From Methanobacterium spitsbergense (GTDB taxonomy: Archaea > Methanobacteriota > Methanobacteria > Methanobacteriales > Methanobacteriaceae): 64,000 nucleotides of DNA. Where the stretch lies: contig NZ_JAIOUQ010000004.1 in assembly GCF_019931065.1 (NCBI RefSeq), positions 10,950 through 74,949 of the forward strand. The letters run 5' to 3'. A program made the translations under genes and the position numbers. The notes under the pieces were generated by a model. That model saw nothing but the letters and a program-made list of their open reading frames with translations, was not told where the DNA came from and did not search any database. Of the stretch, positions 54,126 through 64,000 are shown one piece after another. The first letter of the stretch is position 1. Each line of letters opens with the position of its first letter.

Positions 54126-56228
54126 TTATATTCGTTCTTTGTATTCTAATTCTTTAAATTTGATTTTAAATTCTGTTCCAGAGCTTCTGTTGATTGTGAG
54201 TTCACCATCAATTTGTTCAATTAAATTATTTACCAGTAGAAGACCCAGAGTTTCTAAGTTGTTAAAATCAATATCTTCTTGTAATCCTATACCATTATCA
54301 CGGATGATAAGTTCGTATTTATCATCTACAGTTTTGAGTGACACAAGAATTTCTCCTTTCATTCCATTGGGAAATGCATATTTTAAACTGTTAGATACGA
54401 GTTCACTCATTATGAGACCACATGGAACTGCAGTTTCCATATTTAAAGTTATATCTTCTACGTCAAATATTGGTTTAATATTGGTGTTTTCAATGTTGTA
54501 GGAATAAAATAAGTTTTTAACAAGGCTTTGAATGTAATCAACAAAATTGATATGGGCTAAATCTTTAGATATGTACAGTTTTTCATGTATCATGGCCATG
54601 GATTTAACCCGGTTTTGACTTTCTTTTAAGACATTCACAGCTTCCTCTTCATCCACATATTTTGTTTGCAAGCTGAGTAGGCTGGAGATGATTTGCATGT
54701 TATTTTTTACTCGGTGGTGTATTTCTTGAAGAAGAATATTTTTTTCCTTTAAAGATGATTTAATTTCATTTTCGGCGTTTTTACGTTCAGTTATATCACG
54801 AATGGCCTCAATAGCACCGTTAATATGACCATTACCATCATATAATGGTACTGCTTTTCCCCAAAGGGTACGATTAATCCCCTTTAAGGGTGCCTCTGTC
54901 TCAACTAAAATAACTTCTCCATTTCTTTCAAAAGAATCATAGTGCTTCTCGATATTTTCATCGGAATGAGTTACCAGATCAATTAATATTGGTCTTCGCA
55001 TCCCGTAAAATGGCAGAGAATATTCATAATTTCCTTTTCCCATTATATCTTTAGCTTTGAACCCTGTTAAGTCCTCAATGGCACGGTTCCAAGCTATCAC
55101 TTTCCCCTGGCTATTGATGGCAAATGTGGCATCAGGTAAAAAATCGATAATATCAAATAAACGCTTTTCCGATTCTACTAATACCCTTTCTACCTTATTT
55201 TTGTAGTTTAGCTCCTTTCCAGCTGCTGTAATGAGATTTTTGTTCTCGTTTAAGGTTATAACTTGTCGAATAATTACAAGAACAATGATGAATCCCACTC
55301 CCAGTTCAATGTACTCTAAATTTGGAGTTATTACGTTGTCATTAGCCCAGATAAGTAATGTAAATGCTATTAATACCCAAATAAGGGGCAGATAAGGGGT
55401 TAAATTAGATCTCTGGAACCAAACTCTTATCTGGGAAAATCTTTGGAAGTCAAATTTTTCTTCGCTAGCTTGTAAAAAGGCAGCTAATCCAACCAAAACA
55501 AAACTTAATATCCATCCAGTATCCAACAAGCCACCTGATACGTAGGTTCCTTGTAATGTTTGAAATGCGAAAATAGTGTCAGTACAGATCAAAACCAGAA
55601 TACCCATACCCAAAAACAGTACCGACCCATAATTCTCATCAACCTTGCTGTAAAGCAGTCTTAATAGTACCAAAAGGAGTAAAAAATCTCCAATTATGTA
55701 AATTGCAGATACATTAGTAGTAAATAAGTTTTCTGGACTTGATAGGGTAGGTATAATTAAAAAAGTCCAAAAAATAAGACCAACAGTTATAATTACAGTT
55801 CCCATGTCTATAAATATTTTAAGTTTTTCACTGCGGGTAAAGGAAAATCTTGCTAGATAATAAATACCAAGGGCAAAAAGAGGATAAAAAGTTAAATAAA
55901 AAACATCAGCTACAGATGGAAAGGGGTTTTGCTGCAATCCTAGCTCCAATATTGCCCATAATATATCCCCAATAGCATAAACCATAAATGCAACGGTCAT
56001 AATCATCCAAGCAATCTGCACTCGCAGACCTAGATGAGCAGAACGGATTGTCGCATAAAACAAAGTTAAAACAACCAATAAATCTATTACTACAGAGGTA
56101 ATATCTCCAAGAAATGCCAGGGCAATGGAATCATTTCTCAACAATATTGAAATAACTGCAAAACTGATTACAAGAATAAATGCTAATATAAAAATATTTT
56201 TAACAGATATTAAAGTTTCATCATCCAT
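54126..56228 (-). CDS. membrane-bound sensor histidine kinase with PAS domain
   Basis: The N-terminal 330 residues hold about nine membrane helices ([39 protein letters not shown] and others), a probable membrane sensor. A PAS domain follows at about 360-480 ([36 protein letters not shown]), then a HisKA_2 dimer/phosphoacceptor helix ([20 protein letters not shown]) and an HATPase ([44 protein letters not shown]). GAGG precedes the ATG. No response regulator is adjacent; the one at 44.9 kb is a candidate partner. It is typical of methanogen signalling. Confidence 0.92.
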   Translation of the reverse strand: MDDETLISVKNIFILAFILVISFAVISILLRNDSIALAFLGDITSVVIDLLVVLTLFYATIRSAHLGLRVQIAWMIMTVAFMVYAIGDILWAILELGLQQNPFPSVADVFYLTFYPLFALGIYYLARFSFTRSEKLKIFIDMGTVIITVGLIFWTFLIIPTLSSPENLFTTNVSAIYIIGDFLLLLVLLRLLYSKVDENYGSVLFLGMGILVLICTDTIFAFQTLQGTYVSGGLLDTGWILSFVLVGLAAFLQASEEKFDFQRFSQIRVWFQRSNLTPYLPLIWVLIAFTLLIWANDNVITPNLEYIELGVGFIIVLVIIRQVITLNENKNLITAAGKELNYKNKVERVLVESEKRLFDIIDFLPDATFAINSQGKVIAWNRAIEDLTGFKAKDIMGKGNYEYSLPFYGMRRPILIDLVTHSDENIEKHYDSFERNGEVILVETEAPLKGINRTLWGKAVPLYDGNGHINGAIEAIRDITERKNAENEIKSSLKEKNILLQEIHHRVKNNMQIISSLLSLQTKYVDEEEAVNVLKESQNRVKSMAMIHEKLYISKDLAHINFVDYIQSLVKNLFYSYNIENTNIKPIFDVEDITLNMETAVPCGLIMSELVSNSLKYAFPNGMKGEILVSLKTVDDKYELIIRDNGIGLQEDIDFNNLETLGLLLVNNLIEQIDGELTINRSSGTEFKIKFKELEYKERI

Positions 56229-56427
56229 ATAAACCTCATTTTCTGAGTAATTTATTCAATCTAAATAACAATATTTAATTCCAAATAATAATATCTATAT
56301 AAAAGCTTATTAACTTTTCATTAAAAAAATAGAATAAATCCAAAAATAGATCTAAATTTTCAACTAGTGCATTTTTTGCATAAGTTCAACTTCGTTAATC
56401 CGAACTTTTAGGAAGTATATTGTGTGG

Positions 56428-58212
56428 TTATTTAAGCACATTATCTTTGTTGCTATCTACAGCAAAATGGTCATGGATTTTCTGGGCAAGATTTCTGCTT
56501 ATACCATTAACACAGGCAATATCATCCACACTCGCATTTTCAATATTTTTTATATCATTGAAATGTTTTAATAGTTTAATTTTCCGTTTGTGACCCACTC
56601 CAGGTATTTCATCCAGCACTGATCTTTCAAATTCCTTTGATCTCAATGTTTTATGGTAATTGATTGCGAATCTGTGTGCTTCATCACGGATTCTTTGAAG
56701 TAAAAGTAAAGCATCTGAATCACGTGGAAGAATTAATGGACTCGGAGTTTGTGGTATGAATACATGTTCAAATTCCTTTGCAAGACCTATAACCGGTACA
56801 TCGTATACATCTAGTGATCTGAAAACATCTGTTGCAACGTTTAACTGGCCTTTTCCCCCATCAACCAGTACCAGATCTGGTGTTGGACCTTTGTCATCTG
56901 AAAGTTTGGAGTATCTTCTTTCAAGCATTTCTCTCATCATTGCATAATCATCAGGACCTTCTGTTTGGATTTTATATTTTCTGTAAGAACTTTTTTTAGG
57001 GGCACCATTCTCAAATACAACCATTGATCCAACAGCCATTTTACCGCCTATGTTTGATATATCAAATGCTTCTATTCTTTTTGGAATTCTAGGTATTCCA
57101 AGATATTTTTTTAGGTCAACAAGTGCTCCTTTAACCTCTTTTTGATGGTTTAATATTATTGAGGCGTTCTTGGAAACCATTCTAACAAGTCTGTATCCAA
57201 CTCCTTCAATTGGTACTTCAATTGATACAGGTGCTTCCCTCTTCTCAGATAGCAATTCTTCAAGGAGTTGTTCATCTTCAACAATCTTTGGAATTATTAT
57301 TTTAACTGGAACATGTCTTGGGCCTGTGTAGTACTGTTTTAGAAATGCTGATATTATTTTCTCTTCGGAGGTGTTTTCTGCTCCGCTCATTAAAAAATCA
57401 TCTTTGCCAATTATCTTACCCTCACGCACAGAGAAAACAACTACACATGCTAGTTCACTATCAGATGCCGATGCAATAACATCTTGATCAAGGCTACGTG
57501 TAAATTCCATCTTCTGTTTTTCAAGAACATCTTCCACAGAATTTAGTTGATCCCTTAAAACTGCTGCCTTTTCATATTCATGTTTTTGAGCTGCTTCTTG
57601 CATTTCTAACTTCAAAGCATCTATGATTTCATCATATTTACCTTCAAAGAAAAATGAGATATTATCAACTAATTTTTTATATTCTTGCTCTGTAATCCTT
57701 TTATCACAGGGAGCATTACAAAGCTCAATCTGATAGTTCAGGCAAGGACCATCCATTTTTTTACAATCTCTTACTTTAAATAGTCCTTTGAGAAATTTTA
57801 CCAGTTTTCTAAGTGCAAATGCTTCTGGAAAGGGCCCATAATAATAAGATCCGTCGTCTAGAACCCTTCGTGTAATAAGGACTCTGGGAAATGTTTCATT
57901 GGTAACTTTAATATATGGATATCGCTTATCGTCCTTTAATCTTATATTATAACGAGGCATATGCTTTTTTATAAGATTAGACTCTAATATAAGTGCCTCT
58001 TTTTCCGTATCAGTTACCATATACTCCAAATGATTAAAATGATTCATTAACACCCGGGTTTTAGGATCTAAATCTTTTCTAAAGTATGATTTAACCCTCT
58101 TTTTAAGGGATTTTGCCTTTCCAATGTATATAATACGATCAGCAGAGTCCATCATAAGGTACACTCCAGGTACCAGTGGAAGATCGTCTGGATCATTACT
58201 TTTTATAGCCAA
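56428..58212 (-). CDS. uvrC: excinuclease ABC subunit C
   Basis: UvrC makes both cuts around a DNA lesion in nucleotide excision repair. In order: GIY-YIG nuclease ([20 protein letters not shown]), a Cys cluster ([20 protein letters not shown]), a UVR motif ([20 protein letters not shown]), the RNase H-like endonuclease core ([35 protein letters not shown]), and tandem helix-hairpin-helix ([19 protein letters not shown]). The length of 594 residues is normal. The start is TTG with GAGAT before it. uvrA and uvrB are not in this window. Confidence 0.96.
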   Translation of the reverse strand: MAIKSNDPDDLPLVPGVYLMMDSADRIIYIGKAKSLKKRVKSYFRKDLDPKTRVLMNHFNHLEYMVTDTEKEALILESNLIKKHMPRYNIRLKDDKRYPYIKVTNETFPRVLITRRVLDDGSYYYGPFPEAFALRKLVKFLKGLFKVRDCKKMDGPCLNYQIELCNAPCDKRITEQEYKKLVDNISFFFEGKYDEIIDALKLEMQEAAQKHEYEKAAVLRDQLNSVEDVLEKQKMEFTRSLDQDVIASASDSELACVVVFSVREGKIIGKDDFLMSGAENTSEEKIISAFLKQYYTGPRHVPVKIIIPKIVEDEQLLEELLSEKREAPVSIEVPIEGVGYRLVRMVSKNASIILNHQKEVKGALVDLKKYLGIPRIPKRIEAFDISNIGGKMAVGSMVVFENGAPKKSSYRKYKIQTEGPDDYAMMREMLERRYSKLSDDKGPTPDLVLVDGGKGQLNVATDVFRSLDVYDVPVIGLAKEFEHVFIPQTPSPLILPRDSDALLLLQRIRDEAHRFAINYHKTLRSKEFERSVLDEIPGVGHKRKIKLLKHFNDIKNIENASVDDIACVNGISRNLAQKIHDHFAVDSNKDNVLK

Positions 58213-58330
58213 AACTTTTCATCTCACATAAGTTAATATTATAGCGTTTCATCTGATTCAAATAATTATCAAAAAATTAATATAATTTATATAGAACAGT
58301 GGGTTTTAAAATCTATTACATTTTCATACA

Positions 58331-59118
58331 TTATGGCTTGATATCATTTCTAATATCATGGTATGCAACTTCGGGCCTTTTAGTTGCGAATGAATCATCT
58401 AGATCATTACAAATATCCCTTGCCATATCTATTGGTATTCCCAGTGCCATGTAATTGGTTGGAAACCATGAATTGCCTGTTGGATCAACAGGACCAATGA
58501 AAGCTGTGTTTTTAGGGGCTTTTTCGGACATTCCTGCAGGATATGTTACAAATGTGGCACATGAAGGTCCGAATGGAGCTATAATGGATTTGAATGGATC
58601 CTCTAATCTGAAGTGTATTAGGCTGCATAAGTTTCTGATCTGTTCACCGCTACCAAAGCATAGAACTGATTTAACATCATAATCTTCTTCCATTTCTTCT
58701 AGAGGGCTAATAATTAGGTATTTTCCAGGTGGTGTTATTTTACCCACTGCTTCCTGTACTTTTTCCATGATCTCAGGACTGGCCTTTAAATATTCGGCAT
58801 CACCATTCCTGAATTCTTTTTTTCCAGTAGATACAAAGTATTTGATGAATGGGGAAATTCTTCCAAATCCAAACCATGTGATCCCTCCAAGACAACACCC
58901 CCTAAGGGATTGTTTGCCCAGGAAGAGTTTTGGAATCTTATCATCAACAGCAGCCATTGAATGGTTTTTGCTGTACATTGATCAATTGATGACATGGACA
59001 CTGAACCTTCCAGGATGGTTTCTGAACCATAAACTGCTAAAGGTCTAGTTTCAAGACGTCCTGCTTTCTTTAAAGCCTTATCAATTTCAATAAGAGTATT
59101 TTTGGAATTATCAGACAA
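58331..59118 (-). pseudogene. DUF169-family protein, split by a frameshift
   Basis: The N-terminal frame (from TTG 59118) has ALKKAGRLETRPLAVYGSET and [16 protein letters not shown]; the remaining protein continues in the next frame with [31 protein letters not shown] and [14 protein letters not shown]. One added base near 58964-58970 would join them as ..CTAKTI-x-MAAVDD... DUF169 proteins are common in methanogens, with an unknown role, perhaps in metal or corrinoid chemistry. Either the gene is newly broken or the sequence has an error. Confidence 0.75.
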
Positions 59119-59464
59119 GTTAAATCGCCCATTTTATTAATTTTATATTTATAAAATTATGTGTTTTGTTAATCTCTGAAGATTTATATAACATGAGGAG
59201 AGATATAAAATTTGTTTAATCATGTATAAATAAAATTTATTCATATAGTTAGATAGTGTCTATATCATTTACTCAAAGTTGCTTTTAATTTGAGAATTGA
59301 AAAAATAACATTATATAATATTTTTAACATCATTTATTTATTTTTCTTTAAACCAACTTGAAATTAAAAATTTTCACTAGGATGTATTAAATTATTTATA
59401 TCTACTTTAAAATAATTATATTATTAAATTATTTAATTAAACAGATCAAAAGATGTGGTAAAAA
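59119..59464. other. 346-bp AT-rich gap without visible gene
   Basis: It contains the divergent upstream regions of the DUF169 and orphan genes. No repeat, RNA gene or frame with a ribosome site is seen. Confidence 0.55.
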
Positions 59465-59812
59465 ATGGTAGATATTATTTTAAAATATGAACATAAGGAA
59501 TCAGTTAAAGATGTGCCTTTTGAAGCTAGGTGGTTCATATATTTTTCAATAGAGAAAAGCTTTGGTGAGAACCTTGCAATGCTTGAGGAATATTTAAAAG
59601 TTTGGAATATCGAAAATCCAAATGCTAAAACTTATTTTAGTAAAGCAATAGAAAAGGGTGATAAAACTTATTTCGCCATAACAATCGAATTCGACTATCC
59701 TACATATCTAAACGATGAAATTGTAGATACATTAATAGAAGAAACTAAACAAGATTTTGCTACATTTTTCAACCAAAAAATTATAGAATTGAAATTAGGT
59801 CCATTTTTTTAA
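59465..59812 (+). CDS. small orphan protein
   Basis: The 115-residue acidic protein (VPFEARWFIYFSIEKSFGEN, YFSKAIEKGDKTYFAITIEF, LIEETKQDFATFFNQKI) is of alpha/beta type and has no known motif, signal or membrane part. A weak GTGGT site precedes the ATG. It resembles the orphans at 51-52 kb in style but not clearly in sequence. Confidence 0.55.
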   Translation: MVDIILKYEHKESVKDVPFEARWFIYFSIEKSFGENLAMLEEYLKVWNIENPNAKTYFSKAIEKGDKTYFAITIEFDYPTYLNDEIVDTLIEETKQDFATFFNQKIIELKLGPFF

Positions 59813-60119
59813 AAATAAATTATTAATTGGCAAAAATAAATTATTTTTGGGGTAGATTTACTCTTTATTTTTTCCATTTTTAGTTTTTGATGAATGTCGT
59901 GATGTTCATGGAAGTTTCTATAAGCTTCATTTACTTATATGTCGGTATTTGATTTGTGGTGATACGGCGAAGACTTTTCCCCATTAAATAATCTGTCAAA
60001 AAAAAACTCCCCATCCTATCTTATACACCGAACTTACCATAACTGGAAACAGAACGAATACTCAATAAAATTAGTTAATGTCTCAACAACATAATCTACG
60101 TTAACTGTCGGACTAATGA
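59813..60119. other. intergenic stretch, nothing recognised
   Basis: The 307 bp hold mixed AT-rich sequence and a few GC-richer patches, but no supported gene. Confidence 0.45.
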
Positions 60120-60212
60120 AAAAAATGGACTGATTTTAAGAAAATTTTAGATGCTACAGATAAATTAGTTTATGAATTGTATCGTTTGACAGTAGATGAA
60201 ACAAGATTATAG
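60120..60212 (+). pseudogene. C-terminal remnant of a restriction/methyltransferase-type protein
   Basis: The 30-codon frame reads KKWTDFKKILDATDKLVYEL followed by YRLTVDETRL and a stop. The LVYELYxLTxDE pattern is the common C-terminal tail of type IIG/Eco57I-like and PglX-like methyltransferases. An in-frame TGA lies directly upstream, and no further part is visible, so this is a deletion scar. Confidence 0.45.
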
Positions 60213-60245
60213 AGGGGAGTTTGAATTAAATCAGAGGTGGTTGTA

Positions 60246-60509
60246 ATGGTAAAAGTAGGATTAGTATTAAACTTTGATGAAAACAAATATTTGGCAAAAA
60301 CCATAGAATTACTTGATTATCCTGTTTCTGGAGACTGGTTAATCTTAGATGATAAAAAATATGAAGTAATAAGAAGAACATTTTTCTATCCCTCAAAGGG
60401 GTTTGTTAAAATACATTTAAAGAAAGCAGATGGATCTGTTGTAGACCATATTGATCAATATATCCAAGAATTAGTTAAAAACGGTTGGAAACTTTTTACA
60501 GACGATTAA
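60246..60509 (+). CDS. small conserved-looking protein
   Basis: The 87-residue protein (VKVGLVLNFDENKYLAKTIE, LLDYPVSGDWLILDDKKYEV, FVKIHLKKADGSVVDHIDQY) looks like a small beta-barrel with a C-terminal helix. It has no cysteines or membrane segment. ATG 60246 is chosen because AGAGG stands 8 nt before it. The function is unknown. It follows the methyltransferase remnant. Confidence 0.6.
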   Translation: MVKVGLVLNFDENKYLAKTIELLDYPVSGDWLILDDKKYEVIRRTFFYPSKGFVKIHLKKADGSVVDHIDQYIQELVKNGWKLFTDD

Positions 60510-60625
60510 AAATAATAATACGATTGTATAAAAGCAAAAGTGAATAAAAAAATTGAATTTGGAATAAATTTTGTAATTGAAAGTTCTATTGCTTTACAAA
60601 AGAATTAGGAATTAATTTCAGGGTT

Positions 60626-60958
60626 TTAGAATCTGCCCCTACCCCTACCTCCAATTAAAACTCCTATTACTCCGCCTATTGCACCGATAACTGCAAGAAT
60701 AATTATATCCGTTAAACCTGCTCCAACTCCAAATCCAATTAAAGCAAGTATAAATAATATTATTGCTGCAACTATACCAACAAGTGCCCCATGTATAGCT
60801 CCATTTACATAGTCTCCGCCTACCATGTAACCAACATATATAGTAGCTATTAAGAATCCAATGAATGCTCCCGATGCTGATATCAACCCAAGGACAAAAC
60901 CAAGAATTATTGCAATTACTACACCAATTATTACAGTATTCCATCTTACATAAACCAT
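60626..60958 (-). CDS. DUF5518-like glycine-rich membrane protein
   Basis: Four hydrophobic, Gly/Ala/Ile-rich segments fill the protein (WNTVIIGVVIAIILGFVLGL, AFIGFLIATIYVGYMVGG, GIVAAIILFILALIGFGVG, IIILAVIGAIGGVIGVLIGG), and the tail is GRGRGRF. It is a relative of the protein at 62951-63415, sharing the G(D)xxNGAxxGALVG-like loop. Such TIGR04086/DUF5518-type proteins are abundant in methanogens, with unknown roles. ATG 60958, six bases after GGAGG, is preferred to the ATG next to the site. Confidence 0.78.
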   Translation of the reverse strand: MVYVRWNTVIIGVVIAIILGFVLGLISASGAFIGFLIATIYVGYMVGGDYVNGAIHGALVGIVAAIILFILALIGFGVGAGLTDIIILAVIGAIGGVIGVLIGGRGRGRF

Positions 60959-61041
60959 CTTCATCCTCCATTATTTTTATTATGATTAAGAAGATAATAT
61001 ATTAATAAATTTTTAATAAATATTCATTGCGTCTCCTAATT

Positions 61042-61206
61042 TTATCTTTTATTTTTACCTTCGGCTTCTTTAGCTTTCCCCTTTATTTCTCCTTCCATCT
61101 CTTTAACTTTCCCTTTTATTTCTCCTTCCATCTCTTTAGCTTTACCTTTTATTTCTCCTTTCATTTCCTTAGCTTTTCCTTTAATTTCACCTGTTTTTTC
61201 ACTCAT
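61042..61206 (-). CDS. CsbD-like 11-residue-repeat protein (54 residues)
   Basis: The protein consists of about four repeats of KGKAKEMEGEI, in frame from an ATG with GGAGG 10 nt upstream. This amphipathic, Lys/Glu-rich pattern resembles the CsbD and LEA-type stress proteins, which are disordered and helical on drying or membrane contact. It lies between a membrane-protein gene and a radical SAM gene and near Hsp20, which fits a stress role. The complementary strand has a long TTC-rich frame, which is only its shadow. Confidence 0.75.
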   Translation of the reverse strand: MSEKTGEIKGKAKEMKGEIKGKAKEMEGEIKGKVKEMEGEIKGKAKEAEGKNKR

Positions 61207-61258
61207 TTAGAATTCCTCCATAATAGTTTTAAATACTTAATTCATAATAGTATATTTT

Positions 61259-62707
61259 CTATTTTGATGATGTGTTGTTGTCTAGATTTTGATACCAACC
61301 TTTACCGGTGCCTCCCATGAGTTTTGGAAGTATAAAACTTCGCATAACTGTTTTAAACATGACCTTGAACATGTGACGATGGTTCATGAGATATTTAGGT
61401 CTTGCATAAAATTTTAAATATGCTATAGCCAGTTTTCTTTCAACCATCTTCTTATTTAAACCCATTTCATCATACTTCAAAACTGGTTTAAGTACAGTGT
61501 ATTCATCCCAGTCATCATTGTCTATTAAATCTTTTTCTTTGAGTTCATTGTAGATAGGTGTTCCAGGGAATGGTGTAAGTATAGAATATTGTGAGTAGTC
61601 TGAATCAAGTTTTGTTGAGAAATCTATGGTCTTATTCATATCGTCTTCGGTTTCTCCAGGATATCCTAATATAAATGAGGTTAAAACTTCTAGATCCACA
61701 TTTTTAGCACTTTTAACTGCATCTTCCGCTTGTTTTAATGTTATACCCTTTTTCATTAGGTCCAATATACGTTGTGACCCTGATTCTACACCGTAGTAAA
61801 TAGTTTTTAATCCTGCACTTTTCATGTTTTGAAGTAAATTTTGGTCTACACTGTCAACCCGAGATGATGCAACGAAGCTTAAATCTAGATCTCTGGCTTT
61901 AATTTCATCGGCAATATCATTAGCCCTTCTCTTATTAAGCATGAATGTGTCGTCCATAAATCCTATATCATTTATCCTGTATTGGTCTATTAATTCTTCA
62001 ATTTCATCTACGACGTTGTCTGGACTACGTGATCGGAACTTTTTACCCATGATAAGTGATGATGAACAGTAGTTACAGTTGTAAACACAACCTCTGCTGG
62101 TTATTATCCCTCCAGTCTGTTCTTTAGAAGCACCATAGGAACCAAATGGAACCAAATGTCTTGCAGGGAACGGTAATGAATCAAGATCCTTTATTAAAGG
62201 CCGTTTTTGTGTAGTTTTTAAATTTCCATTCTTTAAATCCTTGTAAAATATTCCTTTAACGTCCTCAAGATCGTGGCTACTTTCGGTGGAATGGTTGGCT
62301 AAATCTACCATTGTTTCTTCTCCCTCACCTATAACTACTACATCTAAGTTTTCTGAACTTTTTAAGGTTTCAGATGGCATGAAAGTAGTGTGGGGTCCAC
62401 CTATTACAGTTAATGAATTGGGTAGAATGTTTTTGATTAATTCCACGTATTTCAAGGCGCTTTTTATAGTAGATGTGGTTGCTGTAACACCTACTATTTG
62501 TGGATTAAGCTTTTCTGCCAACTCAGAAACCTTTTCGTAGCCCATCTGGAGAAGATCATCATCTACAATTTTGACTGAGTAAGATTCTTTCTCAAGTGAT
62601 GATGCCAGGTACATAAGATTTGTGGGGGGGGTTATGAAACCAAGTGAATTTTTTAATGCATTTTCATCGTAAGGATTTATAAGCAGTACATCAATTTTTT
62701 TAGTCAT
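61259..62707 (-). CDS. B12-binding-domain radical SAM protein
   Basis: The N-terminal cobalamin-binding fold has [40 protein letters not shown] and [16 protein letters not shown]. The radical SAM core has the cluster motif [20 protein letters not shown] and [20 protein letters not shown], then [19 protein letters not shown]. The C-terminal part holds [16 protein letters not shown]. Such enzymes methylate or rearrange lipids, wall compounds or cofactors. The substrate here is unknown. ATG 62707 is used because it opens the first beta strand; upstream codons lack a site. Confidence 0.93.
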   Translation of the reverse strand: MTKKIDVLLINPYDENALKNSLGFITPPTNLMYLASSLEKESYSVKIVDDDLLQMGYEKVSELAEKLNPQIVGVTATTSTIKSALKYVELIKNILPNSLTVIGGPHTTFMPSETLKSSENLDVVVIGEGEETMVDLANHSTESSHDLEDVKGIFYKDLKNGNLKTTQKRPLIKDLDSLPFPARHLVPFGSYGASKEQTGGIITSRGCVYNCNYCSSSLIMGKKFRSRSPDNVVDEIEELIDQYRINDIGFMDDTFMLNKRRANDIADEIKARDLDLSFVASSRVDSVDQNLLQNMKSAGLKTIYYGVESGSQRILDLMKKGITLKQAEDAVKSAKNVDLEVLTSFILGYPGETEDDMNKTIDFSTKLDSDYSQYSILTPFPGTPIYNELKEKDLIDNDDWDEYTVLKPVLKYDEMGLNKKMVERKLAIAYLKFYARPKYLMNHRHMFKVMFKTVMRSFILPKLMGGTGKGWYQNLDNNTSSK

Positions 62708-62806
62708 TTTATACCTTTTTTTAGTTATCAATCAAGAGCCTATCTGAAATTTATAAAACTTTTTTTATCATATTTGAATTTTCTATGTTTATGGCATAAA
62801 CACAGA

Positions 62807-62824
62807 GGATAACTCTCGTTATCC
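62807..62824 (-). terminator. short hairpin just after the small membrane peptide gene
   Basis: GGATAAC-N4-GTTATCC is a perfect 7-bp stem directly behind the stop codon at 62825. A T-tract is missing, so a processing or stability element is also possible. Confidence 0.4.
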
Positions 62825-62899
62825 CTAAAAAATCCCTAAAAACCTTAAAACAACTACAATAATAATTATGACGATAATATAATAGAGAATGCTATTCAT
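62825..62899 (-). CDS. 24-residue membrane peptide
   Basis: The peptide is one hydrophobic helix, SILYYIIVIIIIVVVLRFLG, with a short N-terminus and IF at the end. GGAGTGAT stands about 8 nt before the ATG, a strong site for so small a frame. It may be a small membrane stress peptide like those found in other cells. It lies in the envelope/stress cluster. Confidence 0.6.
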   Translation of the reverse strand: MNSILYYIIVIIIIVVVLRFLGIF

Positions 62900-62950
62900 C
62901 TTCTATCACTCCTATATTCACTTTTGACTTATTTCACCATAAATGTTGTC

Positions 62951-63415
62951 TTAATCTCTCCTATCCCTATCATCCCTTCGATCATCATCTCTTCTTTCAT
63001 CTCTACGATCTCCGTCCCTTCGGCCGCCATAGTTTCTGCGGTTTCTACGGTTTAATAATAATATTAGAGAGCCAATTAAACCACCTATTGCGCCTGCGAC
63101 TATTACCAGTATTAATTCTGGTGCTGAGTTTAATGGGACATAAGTTGATAATTGTGAAGAGAATGCAGCTATCTGACCTTTGAATAAACTTAGTATCCAT
63201 AAGATTATTGCACCTGCAACTCCCATAAGTGCTCCGTTGATCACACCATCAATAATGTCACCATATGATATGTATCCAACGATTATACCTGCGAGTAGAA
63301 AACCAAATATTGCAACTGGCAATCCAATAACTGATCCTACACCCAAAATTGATAAAACTACAGTAATTATAATTGCTAAAATAAAACCTTCAACTATCGC
63401 TCCAACACTTACCAT
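62951..63415 (-). CDS. DUF5518-like membrane protein with charged Arg/Asp tail
   Basis: Four hydrophobic segments (EGFILAIIITVVLSILGVG, GLPVAIFGFLLAGIIVGYI, GVAGAIILWILSLF, ELILVIVAGAIGGLIGSLIL) are followed by a basic and then alternating tail of repeated RRD and DRRD units (NRRNYGGRRDGDRRDERRDD). It is a paralogue of the protein at 60.6 kb. The tail is likely cytoplasmic and could bind nucleic acid or lipid head groups. ATG 63415 with GGAGG 9 nt before it is preferred to the ATG next to the site. Confidence 0.75.
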   Translation of the reverse strand: MVSVGAIVEGFILAIIITVVLSILGVGSVIGLPVAIFGFLLAGIIVGYISYGDIIDGVINGALMGVAGAIILWILSLFKGQIAAFSSQLSTYVPLNSAPELILVIVAGAIGGLIGSLILLLNRRNRRNYGGRRDGDRRDERRDDDRRDDRDRRD

Positions 63416-63445
63416 ATAAATCATCCTCCATAAAAAGAAATTATT

Positions 63446-64000
63446 TTAGTTAATATCAATTTTATGTATTTCTTTTTCTATTTTAGGCAGTTTAATGGTT
63501 AAAACAGAATCTTGGAATTTAGCTGATGCTTCTTTAACCTTTATTTCAGAAGGAAGTTTTATTGTTCTCTTTGTTTCGCCGTAACTCCTTTCTTTTTGGA
63601 TGTAATTGATGTCTTCATCTTCACTTTCCTCTTCAAACTTTGCCATGATATCTATACTTTCACCTGCAATTCCAATTTCAATGTTCTCCTTTTTCACAGC
63701 AGGAAGGTCTATTTTTAGTATTATACTATCATTGGTTTCCATAATGTCTGCTGGTGGTTTTTGGAGAGCTGTTGTGTAATCAGATAGAGTTTTTCCAACT
63801 TCTACTTGCTTAACTTTAATAGCATTCATTATGTCATTCAACAACTTCTCTGCCTGCGTCCTCTTTTTCCCAACTTCTTCTTGCATTTCATCAGATTTAT
63901 CTTGGGCATTTTCTTTCATTTCATTTACACTATCAGCAACATCATCTTTTTTATCAGAAACACTAGATTTGATGTCACCCATTTTCTCTTTCATTTCATC
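63446..64000 (-). CDS. Hsp20-type small heat-shock protein, start may lie beyond the window
   Basis: The alpha-crystallin core is present: DSIILKIDLPAVKKENIEIG, then SYGETKRTIKLPSEIKVKEA and FQDSVLTIKLPKIEKEIHKI. Before it is a long charged, helical N-terminus (about 80 residues; DDVADSVNEMKENAQDKSDE). The frame stays open to the right edge, so the ATG at 63994 may not be the true start. Small heat-shock proteins hold unfolded proteins in a refoldable state. It is the upstream member of the envelope/stress cluster. Confidence 0.85.
   Translation of the reverse strand, partial: DEMKEKMGDIKSSVSDKKDDVADSVNEMKENAQDKSDEMQEEVGKKRTQAEKLLNDIMNAIKVKQVEVGKTLSDYTTALQKPPADIMETNDSIILKIDLPAVKKENIEIGIAGESIDIMAKFEEESEDEDINYIQKERSYGETKRTIKLPSEIKVKEASAKFQDSVLTIKLPKIEKEIHKIDIN

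Noticed and set aside
59880..60000. minus-strand frames with HHKSNTD and NFHEHHD
   Set aside because: They are short, interrupted by stops, have no start or ribosome site, and match no known family.
60645..60971. 108-residue Trp/Cys/Ser-rich frame overlapping the DUF5518 gene
   Set aside because: It is a frame-shifted reading of the real membrane protein; the composition is unnatural.
61027..61320. 97-residue Phe-rich frame on the plus strand
   Set aside because: It is the complement of the Lys/Glu repeat gene at 61042-61206, has no ribosome site, and its composition only mirrors AAR/GAR codons.

Overview
The window looks like chromosome of an AT-rich methanogenic archaeon of the order Methanobacteriales, most likely Methanobacterium. 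The grounds are HdrA/B/C-type proteins, archaeal-only enzymes (4-phosphopantoate--beta-alanine ligase, archaeal phosphoglycerate mutase, THUMP and UPF0200/UPF0201 proteins), class III (QxSxE) prepilins with an EppA-like peptidase, a response regulator with a methanogen-type cysteine-rich output domain, MurT/GatD homologues expected in a pseudomurein-walled cell, purine-rich GGAGG ribosome binding sites usually 7-9 nt before the start, and TATA-type promoters. No tRNA, rRNA or CRISPR array was recognised.

Layout. 0-6 kb: a broken GMC-type flavoprotein, then a ThiF/MoeB-like adenylyltransferase translationally coupled to an atypical HdrC-HdrB-HdrA set. 6-14 kb: HisG-like protein, an exported beta-propeller, small metabolic and membrane genes, a THUMP protein and a solute-binding-like protein. 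14-18 kb: secreted transglutaminase and PepSY proteins, a YHS protein. 18-21 kb: a cysteine/sulfur block (MoaD-like protein, cysK, cysE, helix-turn-helix regulator). Copies of a TATAAC-N3/4-GTTATA palindrome lie before the MoaD/cysK pair, before the regulator and before the solute-binding-like gene, which suggests one small sulfur regulon. 21-30 kb: asnB, gatC, ACT protein, homoserine dehydrogenase, archaeal phosphoglycerate mutase, murT, gatD, pyrG. 30-43 kb: a surface-filament region with an EppA-like peptidase, three canonical class III pilins and a compact minus-strand operon of pilin-like proteins with a divergent processing site, interrupted by a CoA/RNA-processing cluster. 43-46 kb: M42 peptidase, KaiC/RAD55-like ATPase, response regulator.

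46-54 kb is accessory DNA: a tyrosine recombinase, an array of four GC-rich stem-forming repeats, a truncated peptidoglycan-binding mini-gene, a lysin-like PG-binding/C39 protein, a GIY-YIG endonuclease, and many small orphan and zinc-ribbon genes with local duplications. It resembles the worn remains of an integrated virus or plasmid. 54-64 kb returns to chromosomal genes (histidine kinase, uvrC, DUF169 protein, radical SAM enzyme) and ends with envelope/stress genes (two DUF5518-like membrane proteins, a CsbD-like repeat protein, a 24-residue membrane peptide, Hsp20).

Points that stand out are the Hdr paralogue that has lost conserved iron-sulfur ligands, the repeat/RNA array, the sulfur operator, five genes whose best start is a rare codon (ATT, ATT, ATC, CTG, ACG), and three genes each broken by an apparent single-base loss.
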